From: Liolophura sinensis
Taxonomy: Eukaryota > Mollusca > Polyplacophora > Chitonida > Chitonidae
Reading direction: 5' to 3'
DNA: 64,000 nucleotides
Assembly (NCBI RefSeq): GCF_032854445.1
Contig: NC_088300.1
Coordinates: 8,370,001 to 8,434,000, forward strand
The notes beneath the pieces are model-generated. The model had not been told where the DNA came from. It made no database searches and was given only the letters and a program-made list of their open reading frames with translations. Shown in pieces: positions 46,201-52,560 of this stretch (the stretch's first letter is position 1; every line of letters starts with the position of its first letter). Both the position numbers and the translations under genes were made by a program.

Positions 46201-49200
46201 CAGCAAAATCCATGACGCTGAACAAGTCCCCCGGTATCGATGGTCTTCCTGTCGAACTGTATTTGGCTTTCTGGGATGTGCTAGGCCCTATCCTGCTGGA
46301 CGTTGCCAACGAGGCTTTTGAGCAGGGTGAGTTAACCAATTCAATGCAGCAGGCTCTTGTCAGGCTCGTTCACAAGCGGGGGCCAAAAGAGGACCTGCGG
46401 AATTGGAGGCCGATTTCACTCTTGTGTGCCGATTATAAGATCATGACGAAGGCGCTAACCCGCAGACTTGCATCCGTGATGGGCCTTGTTGCTCACAGTG
46501 ATCAGACCTGTTCTGTGCCAGGGAGATCAATCCTCACCAATAGCTTCATTGTTCGGGACCTTATAGAGCTGGTCGAAGACGAGGATATCGAGGCGGCAAT
46601 CATAAGCCTTGATAACGAGAAGGCTTTTGATCGTTTGGAATGGGCTTTTATGCACAAAGTGTTGGAGTAGATGGGGTTCGGGCCTGTTTTTTGTAAATGG
46701 ATCCGGCTTCTTTACAAGTCTCCTGTAAGTCGTGTAATGGTGAATGGTTTTATAGGTGACCCTGTTCTCCTCGAGCGTGGAGTTCGCCAGGGCTGTCCTC
46801 TGTCTCCCCTGCTTTACCTTCTGGCCGCAGAGGTTCTTGGGGTGGTTGTGAGGTCTTCTGACATGAAGGGAGTGAGAGTCCCTGATGTCGAAGAACCGAT
46901 CAAAATCTCCCAGTATGCCGACGACGCATCTCTCTTCGTTGGAGATGATGAAGACTTCCACATTGCTGAGGCGATCTTGAACAAGTACCAGAAAGCATCT
47001 GGCTGCAAAGTCAACAGATCCAAGTCAAAAGGGTTATTCTTGGGTGCTTGGAGGGGTCGTGCTGATACTCCTTTGGGTATTGAATGGTCACAAGATCACG
47101 TCAAACTCTTGGGGGTAAAACAAGGTGCAAAAAACGCGGCTTCTGTTAACTGGAATGACCGCATCCAGAAGGTCGGCAGCACCCTCAAGGGGTGGAGCAA
47201 GAGAGGACTAAGCATTGTTGGGCGAGTCCTTGTGTTAAACTTGCTGGCAATGTCGAAATTGTGGTATGTTGCCTCAGTTTTTGACTTGCCGGCGGATAAG
47301 GAGAACACATTAGTTGGGATGTGTCGGGATTTTTTGTGGAAGAGTAAAAAGCCTCTGGTCTCTTCCAAAGTTTGTACCCTCCCCAAGGCAAGTGGAGGTC
47401 TAGGCCTCGTAGATATCCCCAAGAAGGTTTAGTCCTTAAAGCTGGCTTTTTTGGAGCGGCTTATGTTGAGTTCGTCTCGGTGGGCTCAGGTAGGCCGGAG
47501 GCTTGTGGCGTCGAAAAGTGAACCCCACGCTGTGGTTGATTTTTTCCGGCTGCTTAAAGCTCCAACGCGTTTCAGTTCTCTCCCTCGGTGGTACTTCGAC
47601 CATCTGAAAACCTTCTTTAAGCTGAAACGGACTGAGGCTGATCCGGTTTCGAGGCAGGAAGCTCTGGATCAGCCTTTGTATGGAAATCCTCTAATTTTGG
47701 GAGAGGGTGGAAGACCTTTGATGCCTGGTAAGACGGCCACGCCCAGTTTCCGGCGATTGTCGGATATTGTGGATGGAGGCACCAGAGTGTGGCTGGTCTT
47801 GGAGTCCGTCAATTGGCGTCACCTAGCAGCTGTGCGAAGGGCAATACCGAAGGCATGGTTCAATCTGCCGGATACTGTAACGAATCCCAGCCGGACGAGG
47901 TATCAAGTTAACCAACAGGACCTTTCTCAGCTTTCCTCCAGGAGATGGTATCAGATCCTTCTGGTGGACAACAGCGTAACCCCCGCCGGAGTCTAGAAGT
48001 GGCAACAGTTGGGTTCGGTGCCATCGTCCTGGAGGAACTTGTTTTTATCGCTCTGGAAGTCTGGGGTAGACAACCGAGTCAAGGAGGCTGTTTGGCTGCT
48101 GTGGCACAGACAGTGGTGGGTCGGGCATAAGTTAGTCCGAGCAGGACTGTCTGCATCTGCCGACTGTCCTTTGTGCTCGTCTCAGGACGAGACCGTAGAA
48201 CACCTTGTGTGGCATTGCCCGGTTGCGTCCAGCATGTGGCAGATGTTGGAACGGACGATTGGGCGCGTCCTTGGACGAGGGTTCTCGTTCAGCCTGGAAG
48301 ATGTTTTGTGGGGGGACTTGAGACAAGTGCCGCCTTCATTGAAACCGGTCGTCAGAGATCAGGTGTTTCTTTGTATCTGGTCAATTTGGAGGCACCGGTG
48401 CTACGTGATAGCACACAATCACGTGATCGACCATCTTAAGGTGGTGCCCAGCCTTTTCCACAGAGACCTGCAGTACCACTTGCTGACTGTTTTTGAACGG
48501 CATCGCAGGCTGGGAAAGTTGGCGACATTCAATACCACCTGGTGTCGCAATTCTATTCTTTGCGTTCTGCGGAACGGCAGGCCCGTTGTCCAATTTTAAT
48601 TTCGCAATTGTTCGTGACCTGGTGTCATAACTTCACGTTTTCAGCAGTTCCGCCTATTCTGAGGCGGAAGTTTTACTGTAAATTTTAATGGATATTTGTT
48701 TCTTGTGTCTGTCCTGGCTCTATCTATGCCGGTTGTGACGTTTTAGTCATATAATGATGGGCTGGTCCTGTTAGTAAGGATGTAGGTATGTTTTACATAC
48801 CGCGGACAGACTTGGTTCTGTTTTCCCACAGCCTAGATTGCTGTGGCGTACAAAAAAAAAAAAAAAAAAAAGATAGATAGATATACGCGTATGTACACGC
48901 GTACATACTGTATATATGTATTAAGCTGACACGTCAATTTCGCTCTAACCATATTAATGGTTAATTAATTAATAATAAGGGGCGTAAGCGATGCCGCACG
49001 ACTAAAAAACTAAAATAGAGCACATTGAATACGTCCGAAGATCTGTTTGTATGTCTACGTTCACAAAAGCCATAGCATCATCCGAGATCGTCGTGTAGGA
49101 GTAAGACGAAAATCTCCATAGAAGGCCAGCTTCCAGATATTCTGGGCAACATAATGTTCCATTCATGGAGAATACCTATAGTCTAGAGTTGCCTTTCGTC

Positions 49201-51540
49201 TCTTTGACGTTATCTAGTTTTTCTAACGAAGTAAGCGTGGCAAAGGCTCAAATAGTCGTTCGGATTACTAGAGCTTGTGCAACTTCTCTTAATGTATGCA
49301 CAAAATTATCCTAATAACGAACTCAATGAGACGAGACTGACGGTCGCGAGCCGATTGAAGAGAAGCCGATAGGCCTGTATAGGTATCGAGTGAGTTCGCT
49401 CATTTAGGAGCGATATTCGTTAGATAAGGTAAATATGGCGACCGAAATTCCAATTTTTATGTTAACTGCCATGTTGATATATTGAATGTTAAAGTTTATC
49501 TACACTGAACGCTTTTGATTTTCGCTGTCGTATGATATGATATACACACTCAATAACGAGAGATCAAGTTGGTCTTTATAGCTGTGAACGAGATTCAGTT
49601 TTACATGATCTAGTTGGATGTAAATCCACATTTTTCAAATAGGAAGTGTTTAGTTCACAATTGCCTGACAGTTTACTAAATTCTCATTATTCAAAAGCAT
49701 TGCTCTTTTTATTGTTTTATTGTGGAGGAGATGGGGGTCTTATGATATGAAAGAGAGCACAAACAGTTCATTTCATCGGCTGTAGGCACACAACAGCAAC
49801 GCTATGGATTAAAAAGACTGATTTTTCTACTTTTTCTACTAAGTGTTTTCATTTACATTACTCACATTTCCTTAGCCTTTTTTTCAACTACACGTTCGAT
49901 AAAAAATAGAAACAGTTGTTGGAAAGAGTTGCAAAGTGCAGATGATGATGTATGGCCTGCAACGAATGCATAGTTCACTAAGTTAAATGTAAACGACATG
50001 ATGAAATATATTTCTCTCAGGAGGTGAAAGTGAGTGAGTGAATGCTTGGGGTTTAACGTCGTACTCCACAATTTTTCAGTCATATGACGACAAAGGAATC
50101 CTTGGGGTGAATGTAATGTGCCTCCTTGTTGCAGGACAGATTTCTACCGCCCTTTTATCTAGTGCTGCTTCACTGAGACAACTTACCGAAGCCAAGGAAT
50201 TTTAATTTTATGAGCTATATATTGTTACGGATTTTGAAATGAGAGAAATAAATAATATATTACAGGTAATTAAATAATAAAACCATTTTGATGTGAAGAT
50301 CTGGACAAAAGCATGCACCATACTTCCCCAGGTAGCCTATATTTCATATTGTGAATTACAACTGCAAGAAATATTCTTGAGTACGTCGTAAACCTCTAAT
50401 CAAGTTAAATTTATTAGTTCCATTAAAATTGATTTATCCTGGGACGAATTGAAATAGTTACCTTAGGATGCTATAACAAGCTGAAAATTCTAGGAAATGC
50501 AACTGTAAAGGTAAGAATCTCTGTTTGTCTGCATACGTGTATGTCTTTGTATATTAGATATTGTGTCTCCTCTACAACTGCTTATTTGACTGACTTCAGA
50601 TTTGTGAGGTGTGTTGTTGGGTACTGAAAAAAGTGCAGTGCTAGTATTCGAAAACATATACATAGTGCGTATGCAAATTTGGCTATGATTTCATCAAAAA
50701 TAGTCTATGTTAACGTTAAAGCACCAACTGATGAATTCCAGAGAGCCCAGTCGAAATTGCGTGGGAATTTTTCAATAGTGAACCGGGATATATTCAGATT
50801 TTCAGGAAGTGTAAAGGTGCGAAAGTCGAAACGTTCCGAATACTTCTATAGTAATCATTAAAGTATTCCACTGATTATAAAGTTTAAGATATTTATAATG
50901 GATGTGTTTTATGATGTAACCTGGGCAAACTAGTTTCTGAAGTAAAAAATGTGCCAGGAAAAGACCTTGATATAATGAACGGGATCTGGCCTGGTGTTGG
51001 GCGATAGACGATAGGCCTTTATATCAATGCAGGAACACTTTGCATAGGCCTGTTACTGTATTTATTTATTTGATTGGTGTTTTACGCCGTACTCAAGAAT
51101 TTCTGTTACTGTATATTTAAATAATGCCATCATGCGGTTGAAATCCTTCTGCCATATGGGCACAAGTTTTGCTGAATCAAGATGGTTTTCTCCGCGGTGG
51201 ACAAGGATTTGATCACCGTTTCAAGTAAAACAAGGTAGAACATCATAGTGAAATGTCCGGAACATGTGTTTTTGACTCTGTTTTGATTTTGGTCCCATGA
51301 ACAGAAATCTTAAAGGACATTCTCTGATCATTCATTGCACAGGTGTATGGCTCAGCAATGCAGGTTTACATAGTCTTGTCAATAAGATGATTCCGAATAC
51401 GACTTACCTGTAACAGCGATCCCAATGTATAGTAAAATACACGCACCTATAACACACGAACAAAGAATAAACCGTCTCAGGTGTGGATGCATACTTAGTT
51501 CTGTGAGCGTTGTTGGTGTATTAGGTCTGTATTTCCCCAT
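25480..51540 (-). CDS. CASD1: CASD1-like sialic-acid O-acetyltransferase, N-terminal half (seven exons)
   Basis: Exons in transcript order: 51540-51408, 30272-30095, 28398-28224, 26911-26801, 26357-26306, 25916-25845, 25570-25480. They give 812 coding bases (270 complete codons) with matching phases at all six introns. The product has a short Thr-rich cytosolic N-terminus, a signal anchor (about residues 28-43), then a luminal SGNH/PC-esterase domain. Its GDSR.RQLY motif (nucleophile Ser123 in this model) is characteristic of CASD1. Later blocks [29 protein letters not shown] and MPQDPV follow the CASD1 order. Family members acetylate sialic acid in the Golgi using acetyl-CoA. The catalytic Asp/His segment and the C-terminal multi-membrane region were not found, so the gene is partial in this window or has very long introns. 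It could be a divergent PC-esterase rather than a strict orthologue. Confidence 0.75.
25845..25916 (-). CDS. CASD1: CASD1-like exon 6
   Basis: The acceptor cgtatttcag and donor CAAG|GTAAGA bound 72 bases, phase 1 at both ends. Encodes [20 protein letters not shown] and MPQ. The VVWMPQ-DPV junction with exon 7 matches the family's V.W.LQDPV strand. Confidence 0.75.
26306..26357 (-). CDS. CASD1: CASD1-like exon 5 (52 bases)
   Basis: A very short exon between acceptor tttttgttttag and donor CGTG|GTTAGT, from phase 0 to phase 1. It encodes 17 residues beginning WRMYESNAS. Without it, exons 4 and 6 do not join in frame. With it, the protein reads through the AGMGV-W boundary expected for the family. 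Confidence 0.7.
26375..26530 (-). mobile_element. Degenerate SINE-like element in CASD1-like intron 4
   Basis: Read on the minus strand it has ggtaattacttaggg, ggtggtttgctccgggc, ggtttcctccatccataaat, ctgatgggcgtcgtgtaa, then a tail aaacaaatcaataaaaaa. The block order resembles the SINE-like cores at 425-520 and 18120-18290. Confidence 0.45.
26801..26911 (-). CDS. CASD1: CASD1-like exon 4
   Basis: The acceptor ctctatgtaag and donor GTG|GTAAGA enclose exactly 37 codons in phase 0. It encodes [12 protein letters not shown], then a helix and [11 protein letters not shown]. With the TV from exon 3 this gives TVEFQWRP, matching the KVDFLWHPEVN-type block of CASD1, and VIIAG matches the conserved core strand. 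Confidence 0.8.
26912..27690. other. CASD1-like intron 3, proximal part
   Basis: No independent gene or repeat was recognised. Open frames on both strands near 27471-27714 extend from or into the 47-bp repeat or lack motifs. Confidence 0.4.
27693..27985. repeat. 47-bp minisatellite in CASD1-like intron 3
   Basis: About six units of the type cacttcccacgtagacagcc, ccttctgcgtgtatcgagaa, cacaagg. Start positions 27795, 27842 and 27889 give the 47-bp period. Minus-strand open frames across it repeat a [17 protein letters not shown]-like phrase in shifting registers and are not genes. Confidence 0.9.
28224..28398 (-). CDS. CASD1: CASD1-like exon 3: catalytic GDSR exon
   Basis: The acceptor is aatatttag, followed by a single base that completes the Asp codon begun by exon 2. 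The donor is GTG|GTGAGT at 28223. Encodes [20 protein letters not shown] followed by VRQLYCYF. The GDSR block carries the predicted nucleophilic Ser and oxyanion residues of the SGNH fold, and the Cys before it fits a conserved luminal Cys of CASD1. This exon is the strongest single piece of homology for the gene. Confidence 0.85.
28399..28654. other. CASD1-like intron 2, distal part
   Basis: AT-rich intron DNA between exon 3 and the 63-bp repeat, with T- and A-rich runs near 28590-28620. No feature recognised. Confidence 0.5.
28655..29485. repeat. 63-bp minisatellite in CASD1-like intron 2, about 13 units
   Basis: Units of the type ccttaccagacatctgacaa, acccccagagtagaccagac, agaagaggaggggaagtacg. 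Spacing of caaacc at 29172 and 29235 gives 63 bp. A poly-C run interrupts one unit near 28854-28869. Open frames on both strands repeat every 21 residues because 63 is divisible by three. Confidence 0.9.
29538..29719. mobile_element. Possible MITE with imperfect terminal inverted repeats
   Basis: The left end agggg/ccacttttacaaaact and the complement of the right end (aggccctctgtcacaaaact) share a ggcc..ct.t.acaaaact pattern, enclosing about 180 bp. Flanking duplications are unclear. hAT-like or another superfamily cannot be decided. Confidence 0.45.
30095..30272 (-). CDS. CASD1: CASD1-like exon 2: luminal stem
   Basis: The acceptor cgctctatcgtttcag and donor AGGA|GTAAGT (94% consensus-like by eye, not scored) enclose 178 bases from phase 1 to phase 2. 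Encodes the region after the membrane anchor, with a CAESLL segment, then GCKLSNITQ before the catalytic exon. The C..LL......G spacing resembles the CASD1 luminal stem. An NIT sequon is a possible N-glycosylation site. The LINE array starts about 280 bases upstream of this exon. Confidence 0.75.
30325..30394. repeat. (CT)n microsatellite
   Basis: Long run of ct/tctg dinucleotides, largely pure (CT)n from about 30357. It lies in the CASD1-like first coding intron, next to the LINE array. Confidence 0.95.
30421..30554. repeat. (TA)n microsatellite ending in (GATA)3
   Basis: TA-rich DNA passes into about 90 bp of pure (TA)n, then three GATA units at 30543-30554 directly against the 5' end of LINE copy 1. 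This is the left target sequence of the retrotransposon array. Confidence 0.95.
30922..30941 (+). promoter_or_regulatory. Conserved 5'-UTR hairpin of the LINE (copy 1)
   Basis: ttcgtgca, a ctct loop, then tgcacgaa: an 8-bp perfect stem with a 4-base loop. The same hairpin is present in copies 2 and 3 at the matching position in the 5' UTR. A role in translation or RNP assembly is only a possibility. Confidence 0.7.
31054..31080 (+). repeat. Poly-T run before ORF1, copy 1
   Basis: 27 T residues end 11 bases before the ORF1 start. The equivalent run is 10 T in copy 2 (37158-37167) and 52 T in copy 3 (43241-43292). Confidence 0.95.
31092..32592 (+). pseudogene. LINE ORF1, copy 1 (frameshifted)
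   Basis: ATG at 31092. Encodes the nucleic-acid-binding ORF1 protein: an RRM-like N-terminal region (about residues 80-135) and two CCHC knuckles (C-X2-C-X4-H-X4-C, residues 163-176 and 182-195), then the acidic tract. Relative to copy 3, eight bases are missing just after the knuckles (near 31707), giving a stop at 31710-31712. The downstream part stays open in another frame to the TAG at 32590-32592. One Ser codon is also missing near the end. Confidence 0.95.
32600..36374 (+). pseudogene. LINE ORF2, copy 1 (one frameshift)
   Basis: ATG at 32600, seven bases after the ORF1 stop. An APE-type endonuclease comes first (conserved Asn9, Glu38, GDFN and SDH motifs). An RT follows with NWRPISLL, a SLDNEKAFD catalytic Asp motif, [10 protein letters not shown] and YADD. 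The C-terminus has a C..C.....H....C zinc motif ([18 protein letters not shown]). A 2-base deletion near 33685, between endonuclease and RT, shifts the frame. The RT half is then open for about 900 codons to TAA at 36372-36374. This is the only copy with an uninterrupted RT and C-terminus. Confidence 0.95.
36423..36623 (+). other. Three hairpins in the LINE 3' UTR (copy 1)
   Basis: Stem 1: ttccgcc/ggcggaa at 36423-36429 and 36438-36444. Stem 2: ggtatgt/acatacc at 36562-36568 and 36572-36578. Stem 3: ccacagc/gctgtgg at 36603-36609 and 36617-36623, six bases before the A tail. Stems 1 and 3 are unchanged in the other copies, and stem 2 has one mismatch in copy 2. The terminal stem is a candidate RT-recognition structure. 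Confidence 0.8.
36643..36652. repeat. TA(GATA)2 junction between LINE copies 1 and 2
   Basis: Two GATA units separate the A tail of copy 1 from the 5' end of copy 2. Same sequence type as the left flank and the other junctions. Confidence 0.95.
37179..38679 (+). pseudogene. LINE ORF1, copy 2 (frameshifted)
   Basis: ATG at 37179. The RRM-like region is intact, but before the zinc knuckles 18 bases of copy 3 are replaced by 7 (near 37607), a net loss of 11. This puts the knuckles and acidic domain in another frame, open to the TAG at 38677-38679. The first frame stops at 37689-37691. The lesion differs from that of copy 1. Confidence 0.95.
38687..42449 (+). pseudogene. LINE ORF2, copy 2 (frameshift plus two stops)
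   Basis: Endonuclease and the first RT motifs are open from 38687 to near 40130. An 8-base deletion there shifts the frame (early stop 40175-40177). The RT with YADD continues in the new frame to a TGA at 41007-41009, where the other copies have a Trp codon. A TAG at 41850-41852 replaces the Gln codon of copy 1 and is shared with copy 3. A 6-base in-frame deletion lies near 41962. Confidence 0.95.
42726..42737. repeat. (GATA)3 junction between LINE copies 2 and 3
   Basis: Three GATA units between the A tail of copy 2 and the 5' end of copy 3. Confidence 0.95.
43304..44815 (+). CDS. LINE ORF1 protein, copy 3 (intact)
   Basis: 503 codons from ATG 43304 to TAG 44813-44815. Order: basic N-terminus, RRM-like region (about 80-135), CCHC knuckles at 163-176 and 182-195, a very acidic Asp/Glu/Asn tract (about 212-330), a Ser/Thr/Gln-rich region, and a basic Lys/Arg C-terminus. 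Presumed to coat the element RNA as an RNP chaperone, as in other L1-group elements; this is a family inference. The ORF2 start follows seven bases after the stop. The Ser-rich open frames on the opposite strand of the acidic tract are only complements of GAx/AAT codons. Confidence 0.95.
   Translation: MAFRIKRPLSLKLRIKGNVKAIDVYHGLQERIGSGPKVLRGLVHVTGDLWNVTVANEEVKLKLLNEDLVLNGVNCPVYEVEQSRTLVKVKSPYEIPDERIGAVLKQFGTVHSVERECYLFDRTLQNGVRRIWMSNISSTIPEAIWVGASFRLPVWYRGQVRACHLCQATDHLKNDCPLRNKCLICKQEGHFQKNCPQDLDTESSDNGTSSGDEDDIAVAMDHNGNKDDEDMNNDDHDNEQGDNDGRDDSDDDTDDSNEAEDDCEMVNGDTDGGQESSNDVVGNDDKNEVNEAEDGKDKDAMDNGKDGLEGGSNEEGKEEENDVDKNADDGISSVSSQVKHEEVSLRFTEPLVPYSSTGQSPEQDSSQDLWSQSFTFSQPVAKQDINEYLWSTASEAIFVETSKDQVSGIEASGSVIPMDDTMSEMEDSVPGEDLDESMPAYANDQGEVLVPVSTSLGVHYRTMRRDSKIEKVRKQRKVIYLSQEDFAARKAALYMKSRKTKLK
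44823..48599 (+). pseudogene. LINE ORF2, copy 3 (three in-frame TAG codons)
   Basis: 1,258 codons in one register from ATG 44823. Endonuclease residues Asn9, Glu38, Asp144/Asn146 (GDFN), Asp207 and SDH 230-232 are all present. RT motifs run through SLDNEKAFD (just before the first stop) and YADD (about 698-701), with a zinc motif near the C-terminus. TAG codons occur at 46668-46670, 47430-47432 and 47994-47996; the other two copies have CGG at the first and CAG at the second. At the third, copy 1 has CAG and copy 2 also has TAG. No frameshift was found. Confidence 0.95.
48872..48883. repeat. (GATA)3 right boundary of the LINE array
   Basis: Three GATA units follow the A tail of copy 3 and pass into tatacgcgtatgtacacg, single-copy-looking DNA. 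This is the right-hand target sequence. Confidence 0.95.
48910..48928. repeat. 19-bp direct repeat flanking the LINE array
   Basis: gtatatatgtattaagctg occurs here and at 30402-30420, with tacat also shared a few bases upstream. The two copies lie outside the array, about 135 bases before copy 1 and 38 bases after copy 3. Confidence 0.9.
48929..50028. other. CASD1-like intron 1, right of the LINE array
   Basis: About 1.1 kb with no recognised gene or repeat family; open frames are short and without motifs. Confidence 0.45.
50029..50198 (-). mobile_element. SINE-B, head-truncated
   Basis: Carries tgagtgagtgaatgcttggg, tttaacgtcgtactccac, tatgacgacaaagg and gtgcctccttgttgcaggac, ending at cttaccgaagcc. 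The right (head) half seen at 19541-19886 is missing. Confidence 0.8.
50366..50412 (+). mobile_element. SINE-A 3'-end fragment
   Basis: aaatattcttgagtacgtcg, taaacctctaatcaag matches the SINE-A tail region with a few changes. Nothing of the head or core remains. Confidence 0.65.
50413..51049. other. CASD1-like intron 1, no recognised feature
   Basis: A 60-codon frame at 50679-50861 has no motif and is not called. The remainder is AT-rich. Confidence 0.4.
51061..51102 (-). mobile_element. Ultra-short (42-bp) SINE-A insertion with 11-bp duplication
   Basis: Only the tail and last 30 or so bases of SINE-A are present (tttatttatttgattggtg, ttttacgccgtactcaagaat, minus orientation). Perfect duplications ctgttactgta lie at 51050-51060 and 51103-51113. 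An extreme 5' truncation event in the CASD1-like intron 1. Confidence 0.9.
51408..51540 (-). CDS. CASD1: CASD1-like exon 1: start codon and signal anchor
   Basis: ATG at 51540-51538 with G at -3 and G at +4. The frame encodes a polar, Thr-rich N-terminus (about 27 residues), then a hydrophobic segment [20 protein letters not shown] that fits a type II signal anchor. The donor ACAG|GTAAGT at 51407 leaves phase 1, and the exon at 30272 opens in phase 1 to complete a Gly codon. The join across a 21-kb intron rests on this phase match and on CASD1-like topology. RNA evidence would settle it. Confidence 0.7.
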
Positions 51541-51673
51541 AACACGCAGTGTAATTCACCGCTATGTAGAGGTACAGATTATAGTGCACCGATTATGACC
51601 CGTAACTATGCGTGCGTAAGCACGTTCATCTATACCATATATAGTCGTGTATATGAATGTGGAGCTTGTTAAA

Positions 51674-51753
<80 letters not shown>

Positions 51754-52560
51754 GTCAGTACTACAAGAGTTAGGGAAAGGCAAAATCCCGTGTCGGTAAA
51801 AGCGTAACACAGGTGACTTGTAATATGTGTAGGAATCATACAGTATTGATTTATTAGTCTACGGCGTGTATATAGTTATTGTGTGTTATTGATTTTGTGC
51901 CATTGCGGATGTTTGTAATGAATGAAATTGGGGATTTATCAGGAGACAGAGAAAATACAGGATAAGTAGTTAACGGTTTTAAGTGTAATATGTAAAACGG
52001 AGAAACGATTTCGCTTATCTCTTGCTCATTATGCAGTTTGGGGTGGGTAATAACATATCAAAGTCCCAAAAAAAAAAAAACCTGCAGTGATGATAACAAT
52101 GGTCACTGTAAAAATAACCCTGTTTTGGAGACAAACCAAATAGGGGCCGGGGGGCGCGGAACAGTAACCTGGCCCGAGGAGCCATGCAGTGCCCGAGCTT
52201 GTCAGCTTGCCTACATTGGACTGCGTGTAGCAGCCAGCTGGCATTAGTTCACCATTCTCGAACATAAACTCTGAGCACAACTAATTGTCCTATGTACTAC
52301 CGGTAACTTGTAAGGATGCACATATAAAATTCTTGCACATATGTAAATGAACAATATTAATGGTTTAAAGTACTAAAAACTATTACCAACGAAAAAAGCT
52401 TCACAGAAAGCGCTGATTCGACCAGGCACGACATCTTCAATGAGAGTAAATCACGTACAGTGTGAGAGAACATGTAGGCCTACTTAGACTGTTCTTGCTA
52501 CCGTGGTGAAAACTAGAGCATTTCCGTCTGGACTTGGTCGTATACTTCTGTATTTATTTA
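51541..52560. promoter_or_regulatory. Presumed upstream region of the CASD1-like gene
   Basis: Lies 5' of the minus-strand start codon. No TATA box or transcription start could be fixed. It contains an A-run and (TA)n microsatellite at 51671-51750 about 130 bases from the start codon. A GC-richer patch occurs at 52130-52250 with an 83-codon minus-strand frame of unknown meaning. Confidence 0.35.
51671..51750. repeat. Poly-A and (TA)n microsatellite
   Basis: About 20 A residues followed by about 60 bp of (TA)n, close upstream of CASD1-like exon 1. Confidence 0.95.

Larger units (their letters stand above)
42738..48871 (+). mobile_element. Tx1-like non-LTR retrotransposon, copy 3 (best preserved)
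   Basis: About 6,134 bp with a 52-T run before ORF1 and a 20-A tail. ORF1 is intact. ORF2 keeps its frame over its full length and is broken only by three TAG codons. Few private differences were seen, and it is probably nearest to the ancestral sequence. Confidence 0.95.

Noticed and set aside
52029-52280. 83-codon minus-strand frame upstream of CASD1-like exon 1
   Set aside because: GC-richer but without a recognised domain, splice partner or start context; it may be part of an unknown repeat.
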